Source of the DNA: Toxonevra muliebris
Taxonomy: Eukaryota > Arthropoda > Insecta > Diptera > Pallopteridae
Direction: 5' to 3'
NCBI GenBank assembly: GCA_963691655.1
Contig: OY829326.1
Span: 100,501,340-100,565,339, forward strand
DNA: 64,000 nucleotides
In this document: positions 35,192 to 46,162 of the stretch, piece after piece
Layout of the letters: each line of letters starts with the position of its first letter
Numbering within the stretch: the first letter of the stretch is position 1
Notes under the pieces: model-generated
What the model saw: the letters and a program-made list of their open reading frames with translations, nothing else
Databases searched by the model: none
What the model was told of the DNA's origin: nothing
Made by a program: the position numbers and the translations under genes

Positions 35192-35866
35192 CACCCAGAA
35201 AAATACCCATCTCTAAAACAAAGAAAAAGTTTCCTCAATTTGAATCCACGAAAATTTCTCTCGTTTAAGTAAATTTTCCTCAAAATGAAGAAAAATGTGC
35301 TCCTTTCATGCAACCATGGTGTTCAATTTGAAGTAAGTTATTTCTTCAATTTTACAAATTTAGTTGCATAGTAAGAAAGAGACGAATATACCAAAAATGT
35401 TCTCCATACAAAATTTTGGTATACACAAAAAACTAGCTTTACTCTTTTGGCCTTAGCAGACAATCGCGTACGCTTTGCTTTTCTTTTGAATTTTTTGGTC
35501 GGCGTCTCTATTTCAAGCGAAGCGGTTGCGTTTGTGGCTGTTGATATAATTTGTGAAAAAAATTTATATATATTGTGAAAAAGAAAAACAAAATATATTC
35601 GAAAGAAATAAATTTCAATAAACTTCAATTTATAATTTTTTGCTGGCCATAAGGATCTTTTGATAATTTCAAGGATTTGACCATTTATGGAAAAGTTCCT
35701 TCTTTCAAAGAAATTTTTCTGTAAAATAAAGAAAAAACATTTCGTCAATTCAAAGAAATTTTGTATATCTAAATGAGGAAACTGTTTCTATGGCGCCAAA
35801 TCATTCCCATTTTTCCTTAATTTGATAGCCGTTTTTCTTCAAACGAGGTAAGTATTTCTCTGGGTG
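35192..35866. mobile_element. 675-bp TA-flanked MITE
   Basis: Inverted ends CACCCAGAAAAATAC and the complement of CACCCAGAGAAATAC, each bordered by TA (35190-35191, 35867-35868). The interior has repeated TTCCTCAATTTGAA/TTCAAAGAAA motifs and no credible gene; the 136-codon minus ORF inside is low-complexity. Confidence 0.65.
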
Positions 35867-35869
35867 TAC

Positions 35870-37027
35870 AAAAGCCATTCTATAAAAAATTTACAGAATA
35901 TTTATTCCATTACTTATGATATCCTTAAATACGCTTTCTATAATCATCCGATAAATTTTTAATCAGAATCTTATGGAAGATTGCTTTTGTAAATTTTGTT
36001 TTTCAAACTAAATATTAAGCACGCCAAAATGCGCTAAATTAACATTACACAGCATGTACTCCAATAAGGTTGTGACTATAGTACGACTATCGGAGTGAAG
36101 ATTTCAGAAGTTCTCCTATAATGGTACTTTTATTACCGTCTAAAAAATTAGATGGGTCTCGTAAGAATTTTTGAAAATGGTAAATTAACGAGCACCCTAA
36201 ATAATATATGCAAAACTACTGCGTGTAGGTGACTGGATATAATTTTTTCGGAAATCCATTCTATAAGATTATTTCAACTTATTCTCATTATCTTGCCGTT
36301 GTGTAATAAAAAGAGAGAGATACTTAAAACACTTATTACGACTACATGGAAGCTACTAAGTTACACATCTTTCAGCCATGTTTCATTTTTAAAGCGGTTC
36401 AATTTTTTCCAATGGGTATCAATTAATACTAGCCCACGTTCAAGGGACAAAAGGTAAATAAATATATATATGCGCATATGTGCATGTGTGCGTAAAAAGT
36501 GATACGACTCATGTTTAGAGGAGGTTAGACGTAAAAGTTATGGGCGTAAATTTATGCCACAATGATTAGGTATAGGTAACAGCTAATTATATGAATTTAT
36601 ATGTACATATGTATGTATTGAAGTATATGCAAAATATATACTTGAAAGAGATGTTAATTTTAATTTGCAAGATTTTTTTTGAAGTAAAACATATTTTTCC
36701 CTTCTTCTTTTTTTATGGGCTTAAGCTAAAAATATTTGAAAAATTCTTTTAAAAGTATTTTTGCTATGAGTTTAAAAACAAATATTTTTAACTATTTTTA
36801 ACAGCAAAAGACCTTGACCGTGAAACCTTGTAGAATTTATATTGCTTTTTTAAGCTTTTAGAATTTTTTCATATTGCTTTTATGATCCTAGCAACAGATT
36901 TAAGTACAGTATTCTTTGTTGTATTTTACTCTTCATAGAATGCATCATGGGTTATTTTGATGTACTTACTCAAATATTTTACATAACTTTTTATAAAAAT
37001 TAAGACGTTAATAACATAAAAACTAAG
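35870..37027. other. Intergenic DNA, no gene seen
   Basis: AT-rich with ATGTATGT and CATATG microsatellites (36470-36490, 36600-36620). Nothing recognisable. Confidence 0.35.
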
Positions 37028-37031
37028 TATA

Positions 37032-38295
37032 CAGGGTGACAATTGTAAAGTGACGCAAGTTTAATACTCTGCAGCAAGCTTTGCCATTTACCGTTACTTT
37101 AATTTAAAAAGCAAATTCATTCATCATTGGCTTTGCTTTTAATTTCATTTGAATTTTTGTTATTACATTTTGAAATTTCCATAAAAATGGACAAGGAAAA
37201 TATTCGTCGTGAAATTATGAAATTTCATTTGGCTAATTATAGTAGCCGTCAAATTGCAAAGGCTTTAAATTTGTCAAGTCGTACGGTAGACCGAGCTATA
37301 ATGAAACTGGGGGTTTTGGAGAAAATTTTCAACAGTTGCCACTACTGGTTTAACAGAAAAAATTCGTAAACGAATCAAGCGAAATCCAAGGCGTTCAATG
37401 AGAAAAATCGCTAAGGAAGTGGGAGTAAAACGTGAAACAGTGCGAATCATTGCAAAATCAAAGCTTAATCTTAAGCCGTACAAGCTCCGAAAAGCTCAAG
37501 ATCTGACACAAAAAAGAAAGATTTGCGACTGCAAAGATGCAAGGCGTTGCTACGCTCCTCCGTGTTAAAAAATGTTGAAAATATCTTGTTTACAGATGAA
37601 AAAATTTTCACGGTTGAACAACATTTCAATGCGCAAAATGACCGAACGTGGCTAATATCATCATCGCAACAAAATAGGACTGTTGACCGAGTTCAAAAGC
37701 CAGCTTCCGTTATGGTATGGGCTGGAGTTTCCGCTAATGCCAGAACCCCTCTAATATTCGTTGAAGAGGGTGTTAAAATTGACCAGGTTGTTTATCGGAG
37801 CATTTTAAATGAACATGTTCTTCCCTGGGCCCAAGATACATTTGGAAATGAAAACTGGACTTTACAGCAAGATTCTGCACCTTCCCACATGGCAAAATTA
37901 ACGCAAACATGGATAAAAGACAATTTTTCTGGATTCATAACATCTCAAGAATGGCCACCATACTCCCCAGACTTGAATCCAATGGACTACTCTATTTGGA
38001 GTATTTTAGAGAGTAAGGCTTGTGCATCTCAACACCACAGTCTGGAGTCGCTGACAAATTCATTAGTGAAAGCCTGGACTGAAATTGATCAGGAAGTCCT
38101 GCGGCGAACAGTCCTACGATTTCCGGATCGATTGAAGGCATGTGTGCAGGCTAAAGGAGGTTATATTGAATGAGGTGGGGTTCAAATGAATGCTTATATA
38201 TTCAGCAATGTTAACACTTAATTGTACTTAATGGAAGTACGTCCTTTTGAAAATAACTGCTGAAATGTGTGCGTCACTTTACGATTGTCACCCTG
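37032..38295 (+). mobile_element. maT-type (DD37D) Tc1/mariner transposon
   Basis: Ends are 26-bp inverted repeats (CAGGGTGACAAT[T/C]GTAAAG continuing TGACGCA) with one mismatch, each bordered by TA (37030-37031, 38296-38297). The length of 1264 bp fits one-gene Tc1/mariner elements. The internal transposase reading region is listed separately. High TIR identity implies relatively recent insertion. Confidence 0.92.
37187..38173 (+). pseudogene. DD37D transposase with two frameshifts
   Basis: ATG at 37187 opens a helix-turn-helix N-terminus (MDKENIRREIMKF, YSSRQIAKALNLSSRTVDRAI). Near 37310-37330 the frame shifts into one encoding TTGLTEKIRKRIKRNPRRSM and KEVGVKRETVR, and near 37510 it shifts back. 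The catalytic part is then intact from about 37520 to the stop at 38173: FTDEKIF gives the first Asp (codon at 37595), QQDSAPSH the second and SPDLNPMDYSIW the third. The second and third aspartates are separated by 37 residues, the DD37D signature of the maT clade. About 328 codons in total, normal for the family. The two indels compensate, so only about 60 codons are out of frame. Unable to make a normal transposase as it stands. Confidence 0.9.
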
Positions 38296-38829
38296 TATAT
38301 TTCTGTTGACATATTTTTTCTTAGTTGTTCCATTAACTTTTGTTTAGGTATACATACTTCTGAAATAGTTACATTAAACTAAAACGTCTAACAAATAACT
38401 TGAAAACTGAAACTGATTTCCATCTGTCAGAACAATAAGTATTTGCTATACATTACTGTTAGGCAATAATACCAAAAGCACCAATTGCAGAGCATATAGT
38501 TTGTATTCCTCAACTTGATTATTACGAAATATGTAAAGTAATTCTTTGACTTGAACTCAACAAGTACTGATGCCTTGCAATATGGGCCATTTACAAACAA
38601 AATGCTTTTTTTCAGCCTGTCATGTAAAAAATTACAATTTACAATTAAAAAAAGTTATTTTGTAATTAAGAAATTTCATATTTATTTCTTACGAGAAAAA
38701 ATTTAATGGTCTCACATACTCTCTTCATACAAACAATTTCGTCCTCGCTATGAATTATTCATATTATTCGGGGTGGACCGGCTTGAGTATAAAAGATTTT
38801 AAGATGTTCGTTTTGAGAAAAAAAAAATT

Positions 38830-39074
38830 CTGTGGTCAAAAGCAGTAACAGCTTAAGTCTGAAAATCTCATTTCGAGTAAACAGTGTTTGAAGTTAATGT
38901 GATTGATTGCCACTATATGCAAGCGAATACCTTTCTTTTTATAACTTTTGTTTTCAAAAACATAGAATTTCGGGGATTTCACGTACATGTGAATTGGAAT
39001 ACGAAGAACATGATAGCATTTATAACTCAATTCTGTCTTAAGTCGACTTAAGCGCTTATTGCTTTTGACCACAG
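38830..39074. mobile_element. 245-bp MITE with about 35-bp inverted ends
   Basis: CTGTGGTCAAAAGCA-TAA followed by GCTTAAGTC occurs at both ends in inverted orientation. AATT borders each side (a possible target duplication). No coding sequence. Confidence 0.6.
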
Positions 39075-39860
39075 AATTGTTGTAGGCATAGGATTTAAGA
39101 CAATTCTATAGGAATGATCTAAAGTAACCCTATACTCCAAGGATCTAAAGTAACCCTATTTTAGAAAAATTATAATTTTTTTCTACACGCTGAAAACTTT
39201 CTCGAACATTGCATGCAATATTTTCAATGTTCTTGTACAAATTTTGTCGAAAAGATAAGTAAATCGTATAGGAGAAGGGATTTAAATGATCATCTGATAT
39301 TTTCATTATTAATTAGCTTATTCAAATTAATTTCTTCAGTGGGATCATGCCTCTTTAATAACTTCGTTTAATTATATAGATTTAATGCTATTACGATCCA
39401 TCAATAAAAGAGTTTTTACCATTTGGCTTATCAACACTACACGCGTGTATTTTTCGATTGTTTTCAAGCTACCTGTTCGTTCAGTCATGAGGTATAGATA
39501 AACAAAATAAGAAAACTGTCAACGATAACAAAAAAATAATTCAGAAAGACTTTTTAAAGCAAAAAGTCCTTAATTGTCGACAGACCTAAGCCTGGTTTCA
39601 GAAATTTCAATAATGGAGTTAATATGCAGTTAATTTGAAGATTTTATGTGATTTTACAGACTTTACCATCGGGTTTAGTATAAATACAAATAAATTTAGG
39701 GATTTTTGTTATGAAACTGCCAATTATACAACCGACTGTACCCATGGTATCCTACGGCAGCTACTGTTCACAATCTACTAATTCATGTAGATGTAGTAAT
39801 ACACCATACTTTACTTCCAATAGGTCAACTAAGCGAAGATGCACAAGAATCTATGAATAA

Positions 39861-40654
39861 ATGCGGAGTTACATACCACATGTCTATGCTTTCTATGCGT
39901 TCTACGCACCTGTCAAAAAAGACAAATCAGTACATTTGTATGCAGTGAGTTACACGACGAAAATGTATGACGCCTTAAAAGCGAATGACTCGAAAAGTTG
40001 TGCAACTTTAAACTTTTTACTGATCAGCTGTTTGCTCATAATTTTTCTGGTCATATATAGTTTTCTAAAGCTAAAATTTATAAAAAAACAAATAAAAGAA
40101 GGAAAAAATGAATGAAAAATTAATACAGGAAATTACAAAATTTTTTGCCAATCAGACGATATTTTCAAGACAAGGAGAATGCGCAGAAAATATGCTGTGT
40201 AGCTCGACGCGTGAAACGCGCAGAAATTGTGGGATGCAGAAGACACTTTTGACGCACGAAAAGCGTTGGCACGTTGTATGTAACTCCACCTTTAGGATTT
40301 TAAAGGTTTTAGAGAAAATTATAGTAGAAGAGGAAGTAGAAGGAAGTAGAAACGCGCAGAAATTGTGGGATGCAGAAGACACTTTTGACGCACGAAAAGC
40401 GTTGGCACGTTGTATGTAACTCCACCTTTAGGATTTTAAAGGTTTTAGAGAAAATTATAGTAGAAGAGGAAGTAGAAGGGATAGTACGAAAGCTATTTTT
40501 ATTAGGCTTTAGATCTCATCTGATCCTAAAATCACATATTCACGATCTTTTAGAAAGAAAATCGTTTTATCCGGAAATATTAGAAATGCTAGAAGTTAAG
40601 TCCATGGATACAGATGCAGATTCAGATAATTCTGATGCAGCTGATGAATTGTAA
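39861..40654 (+). pseudogene. Unrecognised ORF pair broken by tandem duplication
   Basis: I do not recognise this sequence. A first ORF (39861-40115, 84 codons) contains a hydrophobic helix, LNFLLISCLLIIFLVIYSF. It overlaps by 8 bp a second ORF starting at ATG 40108 (MNEKLIQEITKF). The second runs into a tandem duplication with a 136-bp period and ends early. The same protein sequence resumes in another frame and ends in an acidic tail (DTDADSDNSDAADEL, stop at 40654). Taking away one repeat unit would leave a single 136-codon frame, so the duplication is what broke it. It may be a fragment of a transposon accessory ORF. Confidence 0.4.
40213..40479. repeat. 136-bp-period tandem duplication (two copies)
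   Basis: The block 40213-40343 is repeated, as far as I can see without mismatch, at 40349-40479, with a 5-bp junction. Identity that high implies a recent event or an assembly duplication. Confidence 0.9.
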
Positions 40655-40659
40655 ACTTT

Positions 40660-42950
40660 TACATTATTTTGTTATTTTATGATATTTAACTTATTTTTTG
40701 TTTTCAAATTTATACATTTTTTATTTAGTATAGTTTTTGAAGCTTTATTAATGCTGTACATAATACGACATTTTTATATTAATATTTTATAGGCGTGGCA
40801 ATAGGCCGATTTTGTCAATTTTTTCTTCACGGTTATCTACGACTTATAGAAACAATCTCGTGGAAGTTCGTTGAAATAGCTGCCATTTTGCATAAATTAC
40901 ACCGTTTTTATTTTCAATTTTTTTACAGAGTTATCCAAAGCCTAAAGAAGCATCCGCGTTAAATTTCATTACCTCCTGTCTCCACGAGCAATAATCCATT
41001 GCTATTAAAAATTTGTTGTTGCTCCCCACTTTTTTGTATTTTACAAGGGAAACACCAAAAAATTGTTAATTATTGCTCATAGAGACGGGGTGTTAGGGAA
41101 AACCAATTTTTAGGGGTTTGGCCACGAGCTTCATATTAGTGGTGCCAATGTGCGTAATGAAAGAGATTGGAAAAATAATGTATTATACTTTTGCCAATGG
41201 TTCAGGAGTTATCGTACTTTTTTTAAATTAGAGTAGATTATATCGAAAATCGATGTTTTGAGATATTGCTTGTTTTGTGTAAAATAATTTTTGTTTCCAT
41301 TAATCTCATAAATAGCTTGATCGTTAAAATGATAAAAGCAATTTTACATTTTGTTCCAGTAGTCCAATCTCTAACTAGTACCACTATTGGCTCGATATTG
41401 ATCTTGAATCAATCCAATATTTGCTGGTCCAGTACTGGAACGGAATAAACAGCCCAAAATGTTCGCCACTGACGTGCCACGGTATCCTGTCGACACGGTA
41501 TCCTGCTTTAATAGAAACAAGTGCTTTAAAGAGAACAGTGACAAATTCACATGCACCTGTGATCTGAGGTCCTTTCAATCCCGAATGCGCTGGGGAGGTT
41601 TAAGCAGGTTGTCTTTTAGTGTGCTATATTAATGTAAATTATTATCCTTTTCATTAAACTTACCATGCCAGTAGCAACAAATAATTTCTACATTACATAA
41701 AGGATACGCGTTAGTGGGGTACAGCTAATCTCTCGTACATCTACCAAATCCAAGTCATACGAAATCTTTTGTGAAGCTACCGAAGTGCGCTGGTATGTAT
41801 AAAATTACAAGATTCACAGTGATTTCGAAATTCGACGAAATAAAAAACTACGCTAAAAAACATAAAGACAACTGCAACAATATGCTAGAAATATATATTT
41901 TTGATAATATTTGTTGTAGAAACTATAAACTATCTTCTTTGATGTGGCATACATAACTATCCTTTTACAATTTAATATGTTTTCAATTATGTTTTTGCAA
42001 CTTTTAAGCTTTGCCAAATGAGCATAGAACCAGCCGCTAATAAACTAGCTACACACATATGGTATACTCCTCTCTCTCTCTTCCTTTTATGGGTATGTGG
42101 TTTACTTCGCCACAATAAGATTAGTTTTTTACTACATCCAAAAAATTTGACCCGCCCTAACATATATATAATATACTATATAAACTACTCACACCAAATA
42201 TTTATACCTATGTACATATTTATTTGAATCAAAATTATTTAAATCCAATTGCTTCTATTTTATATTAATAAGGACATATTTTAAATTCAATTAAAATAAT
42301 GAAATTTGTGGCTGTTCATTTCCTCCATTAGTATGCGGGGAATATTAAAGCAAAATATTCGCCTTATTTACTACGTTTTCTAAATAATAATAATATCCTG
42401 CTGTGGTTAACTGCTAACTTCCAGTCACACAATCCTTTTCAACTCCATTCATATGCGTATATGTATGTATGCAGACAGTAGGATACCAATAACATTTCCC
42501 TCCTTAAAGAAAACACATACATACTTATATACACATATACACGCAGGCATACAATGCATTCATACAGAATAGGAAACAATTGAAACACAAAAACGTATCC
42601 ATAAAAGGCAAAATGAAAACATAACAAATACGAGTATAGTAAATGAGTTAGTGTGCTTTCCTACCCTACAGCAAAATTGAATTTCCTTTCACTTTGTCGT
42701 GTATCTGAAGTGCATCATTTGGGAGCTCTATGAAATTTGCTATACACAACTGAATGAAATATACTTCAGAATAATTTATTTGTGTAATAAAAGAAGTGAT
42801 TTAAATTAATGTATGCAATGTTTTTTTAAATATGTGTTTATTTAGAGTCTTGAGAACATATAAGTAATCGTTAGAATTCTTGGGTTCTTCTTTCGATATT
42901 TATCCAATGCAATATTACATGAGTACAAAATGTATGCACAGAGCTAGGTA
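40660..42950. other. Intergenic DNA, no gene seen
   Basis: AT-rich. Short direct repeat ACGGTATCCTG (two copies near 41480 and 41496) and CATATACATACA-type microsatellites (42460-42545). No recognisable element. Confidence 0.35.
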
Positions 42951-42954
42951 AATT

Positions 42955-43215
42955 CAATTACTTTACAATCCCAATTCCAGGGAATTTATAATTCGTTCCT
43001 TTTGTTTTCAATTCCTTAGCAATTCGGAATTGAAAATTTTTTAAATTCCCGGGTAATGAAATCGAAACATTTATTGATTACATTACAGGGAATTTTATTT
43101 TGTAATTAAAAATATATCAATTATTTACAGAAATTGAAATATTTATTGATTATATTATAGGGGATTGTATTTTGTAATTAAAAATACACCAATTACATAC
43201 AAGAATTGAAAAGTA
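42955..43215. repeat. AATTCC-rich dispersed repeat
   Basis: Dense AATTCC/GGAATT and TTTTGTAATTAAAAAT motifs. Similar patches lie at about 26995-27240 and 44780-45115. No coding sequence or clear ends. Confidence 0.5.
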
Positions 43216-43253
43216 ATTGAACAGAACGTTAGCAGTAACACAAGTGCCAAAGA

Positions 43254-44548
43254 AGAATGGCGAAAAGTATATAGAACGGTAGTGGTAGTTCTTTTCAATA
43301 ATACTATTCAGTGAAAATAACTGTTTTTGTAATTCTTATTTACTTTACAGTCAGCGTTGCCAGAACGACGATTTTAACGTCATTTTGACGGTTTTTTGAC
43401 CCAATGACGATTTGATGATTCTTGTTGAAAAATTACGATTTTTGGGATCAACAAGAACTGCATAAAAACTTTTTTGTTTTACAATCTCTTCTGCCATTTT
43501 TATACATATAGTATATCACAAAAATGTCTTTTAACACACCAAAAAAAATTTTAGCCCTAAAAATCTTCTCAATAATAGACAGGTTTTTACCTTACTAAAA
43601 CGCTGCATAGAAAGCTGTTGAAACAGCAACTACTTATATTATAAAGAAAGAAAATGTAGTTCTGACTATTTTTTGAACTCAACACTACTAAGTGATAGTA
43701 TGATGTGGCAAAAGTAAGTTTCCAAAAGCTTAAATATTAACAATTTTAGTGAATTAGTTTTCAATAGTGAAAATAAGATTTCTTCACCGATCTAGGCTAA
43801 GTTTATTTACCAAATGTCTTTATTCCTCAATACTGTGAGAAGTGTGCTCTGAAACAATCAACCTTAATCTGCTTTTGCATTACCATTTGATGACAAGTCA
43901 AGGCTTGGTGATGATCATTAAAAAAGCTTTCTTCATCATTATGAACACATTTCAATACATATTGCATCTACTATAAGATAATGTAAACATTACCTATTAA
44001 CATTTTCTCGTCAGGAACTGGTACATCTTTTGAAGGAATAAAGACTAGATATATCAGTGATGAACTTGATTTCCAGTGATACAATTTTGATTATGCTTTC
44101 CATGCACAAATATTTTAAGACCAGAGTATTTAACTCATGATGTTAATAATATTGATTTCAGAGGCAAAGCAACATTTTTGGAAAAAAAATATATTAAGGG
44201 CCTTCAATAAAATGTGAAAAGCCCGGTAAACTTGTCAAAATTTAAAAGAAATTTGACAGTGTGTTTCAAAAAAAGTTAATTCATTACAAAGTTTGATGTC
44301 ACATCTTAAAAATTTGGGGAACGAAAATTAATTTCACCAATTAGATGTTGAATTCAGGGAGCAACATGTAGATTTTGGAGTATTTCTCTGATGACGCTTT
44401 TTTTTGTGAAAATGACGATTTGTTCTTACAATTTTGACGATTTTTGAAGTAAAGTTTCTGGAAACACTGTTTACAGTATATTCACTTATATAGATTTTTG
44501 AAGTGAGAGAACTATGACAAAGATCACTGATGAGGAATCGTAGCGAGT
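43254..44548. repeat. Dispersed repeat interrupted by a hAT element
   Basis: The flanks 43254-43351 and 44470-44548 together match the uninterrupted copy at 15599-15760 (inverted). The interruption is the element at 43352-44469. Confidence 0.85.
43352..44469. mobile_element. 1118-bp non-autonomous hAT element
   Basis: Starts CAGCGTTGCCAGAA and ends with the inverse of CAGTGTTTCCAGAA. It is flanked by a perfect 8-bp duplication, TTTACAGT (43344-43351 and 44470-44477). Subterminal ATGACGATTT and GACGATTTTT motifs repeat in both orientations. No open transposase frame. The paralogous empty site at 15658-15665 confirms the insertion model. Confidence 0.9.
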
Positions 44549-44779
44549 TCCGAAACGATCGTCTGACCTGCTAGTTCTTCTGGCATCATTGTTCATTCAA
44601 AGCCTATTTATTTTAATAAGTTATTCTTTGTTTTAGTAAATCAATAAATAGGTAATAAAAGTTAATAAACATTTTAAATTTCTTAGAAAAATATTGTAAA
44701 ATACCATAATGCTTCAATAAAAAATAATTACATTTCATTGAGTTTTTTATTTCACGAAACAAAACCATTTTTTATAAAT

Positions 44780-45115
44780 ATTCAAGAACCAAAAATTTAA
44801 TTCTTCAGTTTTTGGAATTGAACTGAAAAAGAATCAAGTACTTATTAGGATTTTAATTCCATGAAAGTAATAGATTACTCCTAACAAAAAAAAAAAATTT
44901 TCTTTTCAATTACGTTTTCAAGACAATTTCCTGTAATGGAATCGATAAATTTTTCAAAACATTACCCAGAAATGTAAAATTATTTATTCCCGAATATAAT
45001 TGCTTGTAATGGTATTTAATTTTTTTAAACTTTGCCGATTCCTTTACTAAGGAATTGATAAAAAATTAACCAATTACAATTCCTTGAAATCGGAATGGAG
45101 GTGTAATTCTAATTC
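44780..45115. repeat. AATTCC-rich dispersed repeat
   Basis: Same composition as 42955-43215: TTAATTC, TTCCTTTACTAAGGAATTG, GGAATCGATAAATT. Boundaries are vague. Confidence 0.45.
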
Positions 45116-45119
45116 CCAA

Positions 45120-46160
45120 TGGAACCATTATTAGCCAGCTATGCCCACAATAGAAACAAAATGCGCATAATGCATTATACACCATCTTGTTCGGGAGGGG
45201 AAAAACGCGCCCGATCTTTCCTCGACATATATAAATTTCTATGGTTTATCTTCATTGATTTCTCTCCAGTCGTCTCCAGACATTCGCTTGCTTCTTTCTC
45301 CTTCAGCTATCTTTAGGATTCCAGTCAATAGCAGTTCTAAAAATATCATAACAATGTCTGCCCCGGACATGCCATATAAAAAATATAGGATTTGTATGAA
45401 CATATTTCAGTGTATTATCACAGAAGTGCATCAGCATAACTTTTGATGCACATTTCTGAAACCTCTGGGTTGTAGCAGAAGACATGAAGAAGGAGCAAAA
45501 TATGAAGAAATAATGGTATACATAGTCGCCACTCATTGTCATCAGAGTTCCACTTGCTTAGGCACTTTATATTTATTTAAGTAGATTTTTTGCTGTCGTA
45601 TTTTGCCTTCATTTTTCTGCTACGTATTCAAGTGTTTTTTCTTATGCTTTTGCTATTATTGCTTGTTTTTTTTTACATACATATATATTTATTTTGCTAT
45701 TTTGTGTTTTTTGTAAGCGCCATAATAATTGTTGTTTTTATAAATTTTCATTCATTTTTTTTTATTGTATGTTGTGAAAATTGAATTGTTTACTAAGATA
45801 TGACATGTTCATATATTCATTCTAGGAAATACTTATAGTAAAGTAGATATAATTTTATTTATTTATTTTATGGTTAAAATTACTTTAGTAATTGAGGAAA
45901 ATATATTAATAAAATACATCAAAGGTTATAAGCCAACTTATTTCTATGTAAATAAATAAATATGATGCCAAAATTCCAAATATAACTGGCATAGTTGTTA
46001 TAGCTTTCACTGCACTATTCTAACTAAAAAGTCTCTTTTGCTAGGATCAAAACTACGTTAAAATTACTGATTGTGGTTGCTTTTTCATGTAAATAAAGCG
46101 AATTAATCGGATTATAGCGACTTAACCACAATCTATCATCTAGTTGTTTGCATTAGTATT
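45120..46160. other. Intergenic DNA, no gene seen
   Basis: AT-rich. T-rich stretch 45590-45780 produces hydrophobic pseudo-ORFs. Nothing recognised. Confidence 0.35.
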
Positions 46161-46162
46161 TA

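Noticed and set aside
35338..35748. 136-codon minus-strand ORF
   Set aside because: Lies inside a TA-flanked MITE and is low-complexity Phe/Lys-rich.
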